A stretch of 58,618 bases of DNA from the NCBI GenBank assembly GCA_023413135.1, contig JAEZQK010000073.1, positions 1-58,618 on the forward strand, given 5' to 3'. This DNA comes from Bacillota bacterium (lineage in GTDB: Bacteria; Bacillota; Clostridia; Christensenellales; Aristaeellaceae). The translations under genes and the position numbers were made by a program. Positions 8,224-16,432 of this stretch are shown one piece after another (the first letter of the stretch is position 1; each line of letters starts with the position of its first letter). The notes below the pieces were generated by a model that worked only from the letters and a program-made list of their open reading frames with translations, was not told the DNA's origin and searched no databases.

Positions 8224-10059
8224 TTGCAGCTTAAGATCGAAGCACTTTTGGACAAAGTGCAAAAGCCTGCCCGCTATACGGGCGGCGAGATGAACTCCAT
8301 GCTCAAGCCCTGGGCCGATGCCGATGTGACGTTCGCCTTTTGCTTTCCCGATACGTATGAAGTCGCCATGTCCCACTTGGGCATGAAGATACTCTATGCG
8401 CTGATCAACAGCCAGCCATACGCCCTTTGCGAGCGCGTATGCATGCCTTGGGTAGACATGCTTGCCCTGATGAAGGAAAGCAATGTGCCCCTGTTTTCTC
8501 TGGAAACAAGAACGGCGCTGAACAAATTCGATATCGTCGGCTTTACGCTCCAGTATGAGATGAGCTATACAAACATTCTGGAGATGCTGTCACTCGGGCT
8601 AGTACCCGTTTTCTCCCGGGACAGGGGAATAGGCGACCCGCTGGTCATCGCCGGGGGCCCATGCGCATTCAATCCCGAGCCGCTGCATGCTTTCATCGAT
8701 GCATTCGTACTGGGAGATGGGGAAGAAGCTACGCTGGAAGTGCTTCAGGCTGTCCGGGACGCGAAGAAGAGCGGTGCCGGACGCCTTGACATACTTAAGA
8801 AGCTGGCGCAGATCCCGGGCGTATACGTTCCTGCGCTGTACGATGTTACCTGGAATGCGGATGGCACGGTTGCTTCCTTTGCTCCCAACTGTAAGGAAGC
8901 GCCGGAGAAGGTTCAAAAGCGCGTGGTGCTTGATCTGGACAGTGCTTTTTATCCGGAAAGCATTCCGGTACCGTATACGGAAATCGTCCATGACAGGATC
9001 ATGCTGGAGATCATGCGCGGCTGCACCAGGGGCTGCCGATTCTGCCAGGCAGGCATGCTCTACCGCCCGGTCAGGGAGCGCAGCCTGGAAAAGCTTCTAA
9101 CCTTGGCCGAAGAACTGGAAAACAGCACAGGGTACGAAGAAATTTCCCTGTCCAGCCTGTCCAGCGGCGATTATTCCTGCCTGCCCGAGCTGGCCAAAGA
9201 GCTGATGCAAAGATTTCAGGATAGGAAAGTTTCCATCTCCTTGCCTTCGCTGCGCATTGACAGCGTGGTCAAGGAGTCGCTTGCCCAAACGCAGAAGGTG
9301 CGCAAGTCCAGTTTGACCTTCGCACCGGAGGCCGGCACCCAGCGGCTGCGTGACGTGATCAACAAGGGTGTAACCAGGGAGGATTTGCTTCGTACCGTTT
9401 CCGATGCGTTTGAGGGCGGCTGGAGCACCATCAAGCTGTATTTCATGATCGGTCTGCCTACGGAAACGAATGAGGATTTGAACGGCATTGGCGAGCTTGC
9501 CCAAAGCGTGGTCAGCGCCTATTTTGCGCTGCCCAGGGAGAAGCGGGCCAAGGGGCTGAACGTGACTTGCAGCGCTTCCAGCTTCGTGCCCAAGCCTTTT
9601 ACGCCTTTCCAGTGGGCCGAACAAGATACTTTGGAGCGGATCAAGGAAAAGCAGGCCTATCTTCGCAAGGTACTCGGCATCCGGGGCGTAACATTCAACT
9701 GGCATGACCCGGAGGTGAGTTTCTTGGAAGCCTGCTTCGCCAGAGGGGACAGGAGAATGGCGGACGTGCTGTATGAAGCATGGCATCTGGGCTGCATCCT
9801 GGATGGTTGGACGGAGCATTTCCATTACGATCTGTGGATCAAGGCATTCGAAAATTGCGGTATCGATCCCGCGTTCTATGCCAACAGGGAGCGGGCCAAA
9901 GATGAGCTCTTGCCTTGGGATTTCATTGATGTCGGTGTCACCAAAGCCTTCCTATGGCGGGAAAATGAAAAGTCCATGCAGGCGCAGACCACTTCCGATT
10001 GCAGATTAGGCTGCCACGGCTGCGGCCTTACGCGCTTTGAAGGGGTGTGCAATCTATGA
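8224..10059 (+). CDS. B12-binding-like / radical SAM protein (TIGR03960 family)
   Basis: The N-terminal half (about residues 1-200) looks like the cobalamin-binding-type domain of this family (FCFPDTYEVAMSHLG, VIAGGPCAFNPEP). The radical SAM cluster motif CTRGCRFC (C267, C271, C274) and an elongator-type barrel follow. A C-terminal cysteine motif, DCRLGCHGCG, ends the protein. The family is usually paired with the DUF2344 protein encoded next, and the two can be fused; the substrate is not established, though a link to tRNA or ribosome-related modification has been suggested by neighbourhood. I chose TTG at 8224 because AGGAGG (8211-8216) sits 7 bases before it; an ATG at 8182 would overlap the promoter and has no RBS. 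Confidence 0.88.
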   Translation: MQLKIEALLDKVQKPARYTGGEMNSMLKPWADADVTFAFCFPDTYEVAMSHLGMKILYALINSQPYALCERVCMPWVDMLALMKESNVPLFSLETRTALNKFDIVGFTLQYEMSYTNILEMLSLGLVPVFSRDRGIGDPLVIAGGPCAFNPEPLHAFIDAFVLGDGEEATLEVLQAVRDAKKSGAGRLDILKKLAQIPGVYVPALYDVTWNADGTVASFAPNCKEAPEKVQKRVVLDLDSAFYPESIPVPYTEIVHDRIMLEIMRGCTRGCRFCQAGMLYRPVRERSLEKLLTLAEELENSTGYEEISLSSLSSGDYSCLPELAKELMQRFQDRKVSISLPSLRIDSVVKESLAQTQKVRKSSLTFAPEAGTQRLRDVINKGVTREDLLRTVSDAFEGGWSTIKLYFMIGLPTETNEDLNGIGELAQSVVSAYFALPREKRAKGLNVTCSASSFVPKPFTPFQWAEQDTLERIKEKQAYLRKVLGIRGVTFNWHDPEVSFLEACFARGDRRMADVLYEAWHLGCILDGWTEHFHYDLWIKAFENCGIDPAFYANRERAKDELLPWDFIDVGVTKAFLWRENEKSMQAQTTSDCRLGCHGCGLTRFEGVCNL

Positions 10060-10736
10060 GGATGCTGGTGGTGTTCGAAAAGGGCGCCCCCTTGCGCCAT
10101 ATCGGTCATTTGGACCTGATGCGCTCCATGCAGCGCGTGTTGCGCCGCACCGGCCTGCCGGTTCTTTACAGCCAGGGGTTCAATCCCCACATGGTGATCA
10201 ACTTTGCGGCCCCCCTGTCCGTAGGCGCGTCCGGCCTTCGGGAGATCATGGATGTGGCCTTGGCTTCGGAGGTACCGGGGGAAACTTTTCTTTCCAAGCT
10301 GAATGATGCACTGCCTCCCGCGTTGAAGGCTGTGAAGGTGAGGGTGGTATCGGATACATATCCTGCGCCCATGTCTCGGCTGTACGCGGCGTCCTATGAG
10401 ATGAAAGTGGAAGACACGGCAGGGGAAACTTTAAAGCAAGCCATTCCCGATTTTTTGAAAAGAAACGAGATCCCCGCCATGCGCAAAACAAAACGTGGTG
10501 AAAAGCCTTGTGATATAAGGCCGATGATCTACGATTTGACCGTCCAGAAATCAAGCAGTGGTTCTGTGTTTTCCGCCACGCTGGCGCTTCGGGAGGAAGC
10601 TACCTGCAAGCCGGACATGCTGCTGAACGCGCTTTCATCATCCTGCGGCGTGGAATGTCCGCCATACTCCCTGGTGCGGACAGGCCTTTTGGGGATGAGC
10701 CCGGATGGGAAACTTACGCCCCTGGAAAGCTTGTGA
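10056..10736 (+). CDS. DUF2344 family protein (TIGR03936), partner of the radical SAM protein
   Basis: The protein starts with MRMLVVFEKGAPLRHIGHLDLMRSMQRVLRRTGLPVLYSQGFNPH, a clear match to the TIGR03936 radical-SAM-linked family. At 226 residues it has usual length. Its start overlaps the stop of the radical SAM gene by ATGA, so the two proteins are probably made in equal amounts and act together. No catalytic motif is visible. Its fold is expected to resemble a substrate-binding module, but its biochemical role is unknown. Confidence 0.85.
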   Translation: MRMLVVFEKGAPLRHIGHLDLMRSMQRVLRRTGLPVLYSQGFNPHMVINFAAPLSVGASGLREIMDVALASEVPGETFLSKLNDALPPALKAVKVRVVSDTYPAPMSRLYAASYEMKVEDTAGETLKQAIPDFLKRNEIPAMRKTKRGEKPCDIRPMIYDLTVQKSSSGSVFSATLALREEATCKPDMLLNALSSSCGVECPPYSLVRTGLLGMSPDGKLTPLESL

Positions 10737-10747
10737 AAGGAACGCCT

Positions 10748-11962
10748 ATGCGCGAGATCATACTCTTTGAGGAGAAAGGCCGCCGCCATGCAGCCTTGCT
10801 GGAGGACGGCGAGGTTTGCGAATATTTCGCCTATGAGCGTGAGAAATCTTCCTCCCTGGCCGGCGCTATTTTCAAAGGCCGGGTGGAGCGCATTGTACCC
10901 GGGATGGATGCGGCCTTCGTGGACCTGGGTCTTGAAAAGAATGGCTTTCTGCTTTTAAAGGAAGCACCTGGCTTTCAGGGACTAAAAAGTGCACGGCCTT
11001 CCCTGCAAACAGGCCAGGAGATCCTGGTGCAGGTGAAGAAGGACCCAATGGGTCAAAAGGGTGCTTACTTGACTCGGGATATCACCTTCCCGGGCACATA
11101 CGTGGTTTTTTTGCCGCTGGATGCGTTTATAGGCGTTTCCCAGCGTGTACAAAATGAACAGGAGCGGGAGCTGCTGCAGAGCCTTGGCCGGGAGCTTGCG
11201 CCATCTGATACCGGGCTGGTGATGCGATCCGCTTCGCTGCCTGTAGGCCGCGAGGATATCGCACAGGAGATTGCGGCTTTGCAGGAAGCGTGGCAGGAAG
11301 TTCAAAGGCTATACCCTCAAAAAAATGCGCCTCAACTGTTATATGAAAATCCGGACCCTTTCACCGAGATGCTAAGGGATTATCCGGCCCGGGAGATCGG
11401 CAGGATAATCACCAATGTGAAGAATCTGCCAGCCCCCGGCATGGAAGTTACCTATGTTCCCGATGAAAATCTGTTGGCTTCTTTCGGCGTCCTTTCTCAG
11501 GTGGAAAAAGCGCTTCACCGTAAGGTGTGGCTCAAAAGCGGCGGATATCTGATCATTGACCTGTGCGAAGCCATGACCGTGATCGATGTGAATACAGGGA
11601 AATTCACAGGCAAAAAGCTGCTGGAGGATACGATCTTTACCCTCAACAAGGAAGCCTGCCTAGAAATAGCAAGGCAGGTGCGGCTTCGTGGCTTGGGCGG
11701 AATCATCCTGATAGACTTTATTGATATGCAGGAGGATCATCACCGGCAGGTGGTCTTGGAAACGCTGAAAACGGAACTGAACCGCGACCGGATCAAAACC
11801 GTGGTGCATGGCTTCACTTCCCTGGGACTTACGGAATGCACACGGAAAAAATCAAAAACGCCCCTGCACCTTTTGATGTCTATGCCCTGCCCAAGCTGCA
11901 TGGGAAGCGGCAGGATACGCGCAAAAGAAGGGCAGGAAAGAGAGGATTCTTTGAATGGGTGA
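10748..11962 (+). CDS. rng: Ribonuclease G/E family endoribonuclease
   Basis: RNase E/G family endonucleases cut single-stranded RNA in mRNA decay and rRNA maturation. An S1-type RNA-binding domain begins near residue 35 (GAIFKGRVERIVPGMDAAFVDLGLEKNGFL). The catalytic metal-binding region contains AMTVIDVNTGKFTGKK and GGIILIDFIDM, whose aspartates bind Mg2+. The C-terminal CPSCMGSGRI corresponds to the zinc-link cysteines. The protein is 404 residues, RNase G-like and shorter than E. coli RNase G (about 490). It lacks the long degradosome scaffold of RNase E. The ATG at 10748 follows AAAGGA at 10736-10741. The gene overlaps miaB by 8 bases. Confidence 0.92.
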   Translation: MREIILFEEKGRRHAALLEDGEVCEYFAYEREKSSSLAGAIFKGRVERIVPGMDAAFVDLGLEKNGFLLLKEAPGFQGLKSARPSLQTGQEILVQVKKDPMGQKGAYLTRDITFPGTYVVFLPLDAFIGVSQRVQNEQERELLQSLGRELAPSDTGLVMRSASLPVGREDIAQEIAALQEAWQEVQRLYPQKNAPQLLYENPDPFTEMLRDYPAREIGRIITNVKNLPAPGMEVTYVPDENLLASFGVLSQVEKALHRKVWLKSGGYLIIDLCEAMTVIDVNTGKFTGKKLLEDTIFTLNKEACLEIARQVRLRGLGGIILIDFIDMQEDHHRQVVLETLKTELNRDRIKTVVHGFTSLGLTECTRKKSKTPLHLLMSMPCPSCMGSGRIRAKEGQEREDSLNG

Positions 11963-13376
11963 AAGGAAACCGGTGCTCGTTACGCCGGAGGAAATAGAAC
12001 AGCAAAACAGGTTTATGGACCTTATTCGGGAGCATCCAGCCAAACCCAGGTCGTACCATATTATCACCTTTGGCTGTCAGATGAATATGCATGACAGCGA
12101 AAAGCTGGCGGGCATGATGCAAAGTATGGGCATCCCCGAATCGCCCACCAAGGAAGAGGCGGATTTTGTCTTATACAATACCTGCTGCGTGCGCGACAAT
12201 GCGGAGCGCCGGGCACTGGGAAATGTGATCTGGCTGAAGGAATTGAAAAAGAAAAATCCGGATCTGATCATCGGCGTATGCGGCTGCATGATCCAGCAGC
12301 AGGGCATGGCCGACAAGCTGCTTTTACAATACAAATTCATCGACATCGCCTTTGGCACCCACAACCTGCACCGCTTTCCGGAGATTTTCTACAAAGAGCT
12401 GGAAAGCTCCAAGCCTGTGGTGGAGGTATGCTTCCAGGAAGACCTGATCGCGGAGGATGTTCCCATACGCCGTCCGACGCCGTACCAGGCTTATATTACC
12501 ATCATGTACGGCTGCAACAACTTTTGCTCATTCTGCATCGTGCCTTATGTGCGCGGCCGGGAGCGCTCCAGAAGCCCGGAAAGCATCATTGCGGAAGCGC
12601 AAAAGCTGTATGACGGCAGCGTGAAGGAGATCATGCTGCTGGGGCAAAACGTGAACTCCTATGGCGGTGGCCTGGATGAGACCATGAGCTTTCCCAGGCT
12701 GCTTAAGGATCTGGATCAGATCGGCATTCCACGCATCCGCTTCATGACTTCTCATCCCAAGGACCTTTCTGACGAATTGATCCGGGTGATGGCGCAAGGT
12801 AAACATATCTGCCCCCACTTTCACCTGCCGGTGCAGTCGGGAAGCGATGAGATATTAAAAGCCATGAACCGGCGCTATACCAGGGAACAATACCTGCGCC
12901 GGGTGGAAGAGCTTCGCCGGGCTGTACCAAACATAGGCATCACCACCGACCTGATCGTTGGTTTTCCGGGTGAAACGGAAGCGCAGTTTTTGGACACCAT
13001 GTCCCTTGTTCATCAGGTGCGCTATGATGCCGCATTCACCTTCATCTATTCTCCCAGGGAGGGAACAAGGGCGGCCAAAATGGAAGGCCGCATTCCCGAC
13101 GATGTGGCTACGGATCGCATCCAAAGGCTGATTGCTGCCCAGGAAGAAATCACGGCGGATATCCACAAAAGCCTCATCGGCAAGAAGGAGCAAGTGCTGG
13201 TGGAAAGCCTGTCCAAGAGGGATGCAAAGCAGGTATCCGGCAAAGGGATGCGGAATATTACCATCAGTTTTCCCGGTACATCGGAAGACATTGGGAAGAT
13301 CATTCCCGTAACGATTACTTCCTCCGGCGTAAGCACGCTAAGGGGAGAACGAGACCATCAAGGAGAGGAACCATGA
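11955..13376 (+). CDS. miaB: tRNA-2-methylthio-N6-dimethylallyladenosine synthase
   Basis: MiaB adds the methylthio group to i6A at position 37 of tRNAs reading UNN codons, using two [4Fe-4S] clusters and SAM. The N-terminal UPF0004 domain has its three cluster cysteines in FGCQMN (C41), NTCCVRDNA and GVCGCM. The radical SAM motif is CNNFCSFC, followed by the MiaB segment IVPYVRGRERSR. A TRAM-like RNA-binding domain covers about residues 395-460. The 473-residue length is normal, with a charged N-terminal extension of about 30 residues typical of Firmicute MiaB. The i6A-forming enzyme MiaA is encoded 5 kb downstream in the same run. Confidence 0.95.
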   Translation: MGERKPVLVTPEEIEQQNRFMDLIREHPAKPRSYHIITFGCQMNMHDSEKLAGMMQSMGIPESPTKEEADFVLYNTCCVRDNAERRALGNVIWLKELKKKNPDLIIGVCGCMIQQQGMADKLLLQYKFIDIAFGTHNLHRFPEIFYKELESSKPVVEVCFQEDLIAEDVPIRRPTPYQAYITIMYGCNNFCSFCIVPYVRGRERSRSPESIIAEAQKLYDGSVKEIMLLGQNVNSYGGGLDETMSFPRLLKDLDQIGIPRIRFMTSHPKDLSDELIRVMAQGKHICPHFHLPVQSGSDEILKAMNRRYTREQYLRRVEELRRAVPNIGITTDLIVGFPGETEAQFLDTMSLVHQVRYDAAFTFIYSPREGTRAAKMEGRIPDDVATDRIQRLIAAQEEITADIHKSLIGKKEQVLVESLSKRDAKQVSGKGMRNITISFPGTSEDIGKIIPVTITSSGVSTLRGERDHQGEEP

Positions 13377-13774
13377 AGAAAGTACTGGAAAAGGCCGAGC
13401 ACTTGGCCGGGTCTATTTTGAATAGCGATGAATTTATCCGCATGCGCTTGGCAGAAGAGGCTGTGGATAGGGATGAGGAAGCTTCACGGCTGATTGCGGA
13501 TTTTATTGGAAAGCGCCAGCGGATGGAGAAACTGCTATCGGAAAACAACCTGGATAGGGACGAATTAGTCACTGCCGGAGATGAAATGGAAGCGGCGCAG
13601 AAGATAATGAATGATTATCCGATGATTCAAACCATGCAAACAGCCCGGGGTGAATTTACGGATATGATGAACAAGGTTAACGCTCTGATCCGGTTTGTGG
13701 TGACTGGGGAAACGGAGCAGCCCAAAAGTGGATGTTCAGGATCCTGCGACGGCTGCAGCGGCTGCAAAAATTAA
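13373..13774 (+). CDS. YlbF/YmcA family regulator with C-terminal cysteine cluster
   Basis: This 133-residue, mostly helical protein (helices about 1-55 and 65-112) matches the YlbF/YmcA (RicF/RicA) family. In Bacillus subtilis these proteins form a complex with YaaT that carries [4Fe-4S] clusters and affects RNA processing and development. The last 15 residues hold four cysteines (C121, C125, C128, C131), suggesting a metal or Fe-S site like that of the Ric proteins. The start overlaps the stop of miaB (ATGA). In B. subtilis ymcA also lies beside miaB (ymcB), so this is more likely the YmcA counterpart, but similarity alone does not separate the two. Confidence 0.82.
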   Translation: MKKVLEKAEHLAGSILNSDEFIRMRLAEEAVDRDEEASRLIADFIGKRQRMEKLLSENNLDRDELVTAGDEMEAAQKIMNDYPMIQTMQTARGEFTDMMNKVNALIRFVVTGETEQPKSGCSGSCDGCSGCKN

Positions 13775-13818
13775 TGTTATCATACTAATGTCTTTATAGG
13801 CACATAGGAGGCTAAGAT

Positions 13819-16422
13819 ATGGCCAGCGTCACCCCTATGATGCAGCAATATCTGCAGATCAAGGAACAATATAAAGACTGCATTTTGTTTTTTCGCCTTG
13901 GCGATTTTTATGAAATGTTCTTTGAGGATGCCCATACGGCTTCCAGGGAATTGGAATTGACCCTGACGGGAAAGGATTGTGGTTTGGAGGAACGGGCACC
14001 CATGTGCGGCGTTCCTTTTCACAGCGCCTCCGTGTATATCACGCGCCTGATCGAAAAGGGGTACAAGGTGGCCATCTGTGAACAGATGTCTGATCCAGCA
14101 CTGAGCAAGGGGCTGGTGGAGCGGGAAGTGATCCGCATCGTAACGCCGGGCACCATTGTCGATTCCACGCTGCTGGATGAGCGGGAAAATCATTTTTTGC
14201 TATGTGTCTATCTAACCGGCATTACGGCGGGCCTTGCCTTTGTGGATGTTTCCACAGGGGAATTTTTCGTGCATCAATTGCAGCCTTATCTGGACGCGCT
14301 CTCCGACGAGGTGCTGCGCATAAGGCCCAACGAGATCATCACCAACGACTTGAATACATTGCGGAAGTTTATCGGGGTGGATATCTCCTGTACCGAATAC
14401 AGCCACGGCGCGTTTGCACCTGCCCAGGCCCATGGCGCCCTTTGCAGCCACTTTCATCTAAACGACCTGTCGCCTTTGGGCCTTGCGGATGACTATAAAG
14501 CAGGTGCGCTGGCGGCCGGCGCACTGATGCTTTATCTGAACGAAACGCAAAAAAACGCATTGGAGCATATCGCCGGCCTGCGCATTTATCCAAGCAGCCA
14601 GATCATGCTGCTGGACCGCAGCGCCAGGCGGAACCTGGAACTGACGGAAAGCCTTAGGGGCCGCACAAAGAAGGGGACGCTGCTCTGGCTGCTGGACCAA
14701 ACATCCACCGCCATGGGTGGCCGCCTTCTTCGAAGCTGGATCGAACAGCCCCTTTTGGACAAGGAAAAAATCATTCAGCGGCTTGACGCTGTGGCGGCTA
14801 TCATCAGTCAGCATGTGCTTTGCATGTCCCTCTCCGATGAGCTTCGGGGAGTATACGACATTGAACGGCTGTTGAGCCGCGTCTCCTATAAGAGCATCAA
14901 CGCCAGGGACTGTCTGGCGCTATTAGGATCGCTGAAAAAGGTGCCGTCCATCAAGGAACTGATGCAATCGCTTAACAGCCCGCTGCTAAACAGCTTGGAA
15001 GCGATGCTGGATCCTATGGAGGAGCTTACGGAACTCATCGAACGTGCCATCCATCCCGACGCCCCGCTATCCATTACAGAGGGCGGAATCATCCGGGAAG
15101 GATACAGCCAGCGTTTGGACAGCTTTCGGGAAGCCGCTACCAGCGGCAAGCAGTGGATCTTGGACCTGGAATCAAAGGAACGCCAGGAGACAGGCATCAA
15201 AAACCTGCGGATTCAGTACAACCGCGTGTTCGGCTACTATATCGAAGTCACCAAATCGTATTACGAGCTTGTACCGCTGCGTTACATGCGCAAACAGACG
15301 CTGGCCAACTGCGAGCGGTACATCACGCCGGAGCTAAGGGAAATCGAGCAGAAGATCGTAGGCGCCCAGGAGCAGTCCATACGGCTTGAGATGGAGCTGT
15401 TCGTCACCATCCGGGAACACATTGCAACGCTCATCGAGCCCATGCAGAAAACGGCGCTGGGCTTAAAAACACTGGATGCGCTCGTATCCCTGGCCAAGGT
15501 GGCCAGCAACAACCACTACGTTCGCCCGGAGATGACGGACGACGGAAAGCTGACCATTCTCGATGGCCGGCATCCCGTGGTGGAGCAGACGCTTCGGGAG
15601 GGTGCGTTCGTCCCCAATGATACCTTTATGGACAACGACAGCCAGCGTATGCTGATCATCACCGGCCCCAACATGGCCGGAAAGAGCACCTACATGCGCC
15701 AGGTTGCGCTGATCGTGCTCATGGCCCATATCGGGAGTTTTGTTCCTGCTAGGGAAGCTACCATCCCCATTGTGGACAGGATCTTTACCAGGGTAGGTGC
15801 TTCCGATGACCTTGCCAGCGGCCAATCCACCTTCATGGTGGAAATGTCGGAGGTGGCTTATATCCTGCGCAACGCCACGTCAAGATCCCTGGTGATTTTG
15901 GATGAGATCGGCCGTGGGACAAGCACCTTTGACGGCCTTTCCATTGCCTGGTCTGTGGTAGAATACTTGTGCGACAAGCAAAATGCCGGCGCAAAAACGC
16001 TGTTTGCCACCCATTACCATGAGCTGTCCGAACTGGAAGGCCGTCTTGAGGGCGTTCAAAACTACTGCATCTCCGTCAAAGAGCACGGTGAGGACGTGAT
16101 CTTCCTGCGCAAGATCGTAAGGGGCGGCGCGGACAAGAGTTTTGGCGTGCATGTGGCCAGGCTGGCCGGCGTTCCGCAGCCGGTATTGATGCGTGCCCAT
16201 GAGATACAGGCCCGGCTGGAGGTATCGGACATCAACCAGAACACCATTGGGCAGAACATTCTGGAAGAAGGAAAAAAGACAGGCAGCCAGCAGGTGGGTC
16301 TGTTCAACTATGCCCAGACGGAACTGATGGAAGAAATCAAAAACATCGACGTGATGGCATTGACGCCTATGGATGCCATCAACCATCTGTTCCGCCTTAG
16401 GGAAAAGGCACGAAAGTTATAA
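13819..16422 (+). CDS. mutS: DNA mismatch repair protein MutS
   Basis: MutS recognises base mismatches and small loops and recruits MutL. The mismatch-reading Phe-X-Glu motif is in FFRLGDFYEMF near residue 35. The connector, lever and clamp domains follow, then the ATPase with Walker A ITGPNMAGKSTYMRQ (about 615-630), Walker B SLVILDEIGRGTSTFDG and the switch ATHYHEL. At 867 residues it has standard MutS1 length. AGGAGG at 13807-13812 precedes the ATG. It forms an operon with mutL, 10 bases downstream. Confidence 0.97.
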   Translation: MASVTPMMQQYLQIKEQYKDCILFFRLGDFYEMFFEDAHTASRELELTLTGKDCGLEERAPMCGVPFHSASVYITRLIEKGYKVAICEQMSDPALSKGLVEREVIRIVTPGTIVDSTLLDERENHFLLCVYLTGITAGLAFVDVSTGEFFVHQLQPYLDALSDEVLRIRPNEIITNDLNTLRKFIGVDISCTEYSHGAFAPAQAHGALCSHFHLNDLSPLGLADDYKAGALAAGALMLYLNETQKNALEHIAGLRIYPSSQIMLLDRSARRNLELTESLRGRTKKGTLLWLLDQTSTAMGGRLLRSWIEQPLLDKEKIIQRLDAVAAIISQHVLCMSLSDELRGVYDIERLLSRVSYKSINARDCLALLGSLKKVPSIKELMQSLNSPLLNSLEAMLDPMEELTELIERAIHPDAPLSITEGGIIREGYSQRLDSFREAATSGKQWILDLESKERQETGIKNLRIQYNRVFGYYIEVTKSYYELVPLRYMRKQTLANCERYITPELREIEQKIVGAQEQSIRLEMELFVTIREHIATLIEPMQKTALGLKTLDALVSLAKVASNNHYVRPEMTDDGKLTILDGRHPVVEQTLREGAFVPNDTFMDNDSQRMLIITGPNMAGKSTYMRQVALIVLMAHIGSFVPAREATIPIVDRIFTRVGASDDLASGQSTFMVEMSEVAYILRNATSRSLVILDEIGRGTSTFDGLSIAWSVVEYLCDKQNAGAKTLFATHYHELSELEGRLEGVQNYCISVKEHGEDVIFLRKIVRGGADKSFGVHVARLAGVPQPVLMRAHEIQARLEVSDINQNTIGQNILEEGKKTGSQQVGLFNYAQTELMEEIKNIDVMALTPMDAINHLFRLREKARKL

Positions 16423-16432
16423 GGAGGTACCC

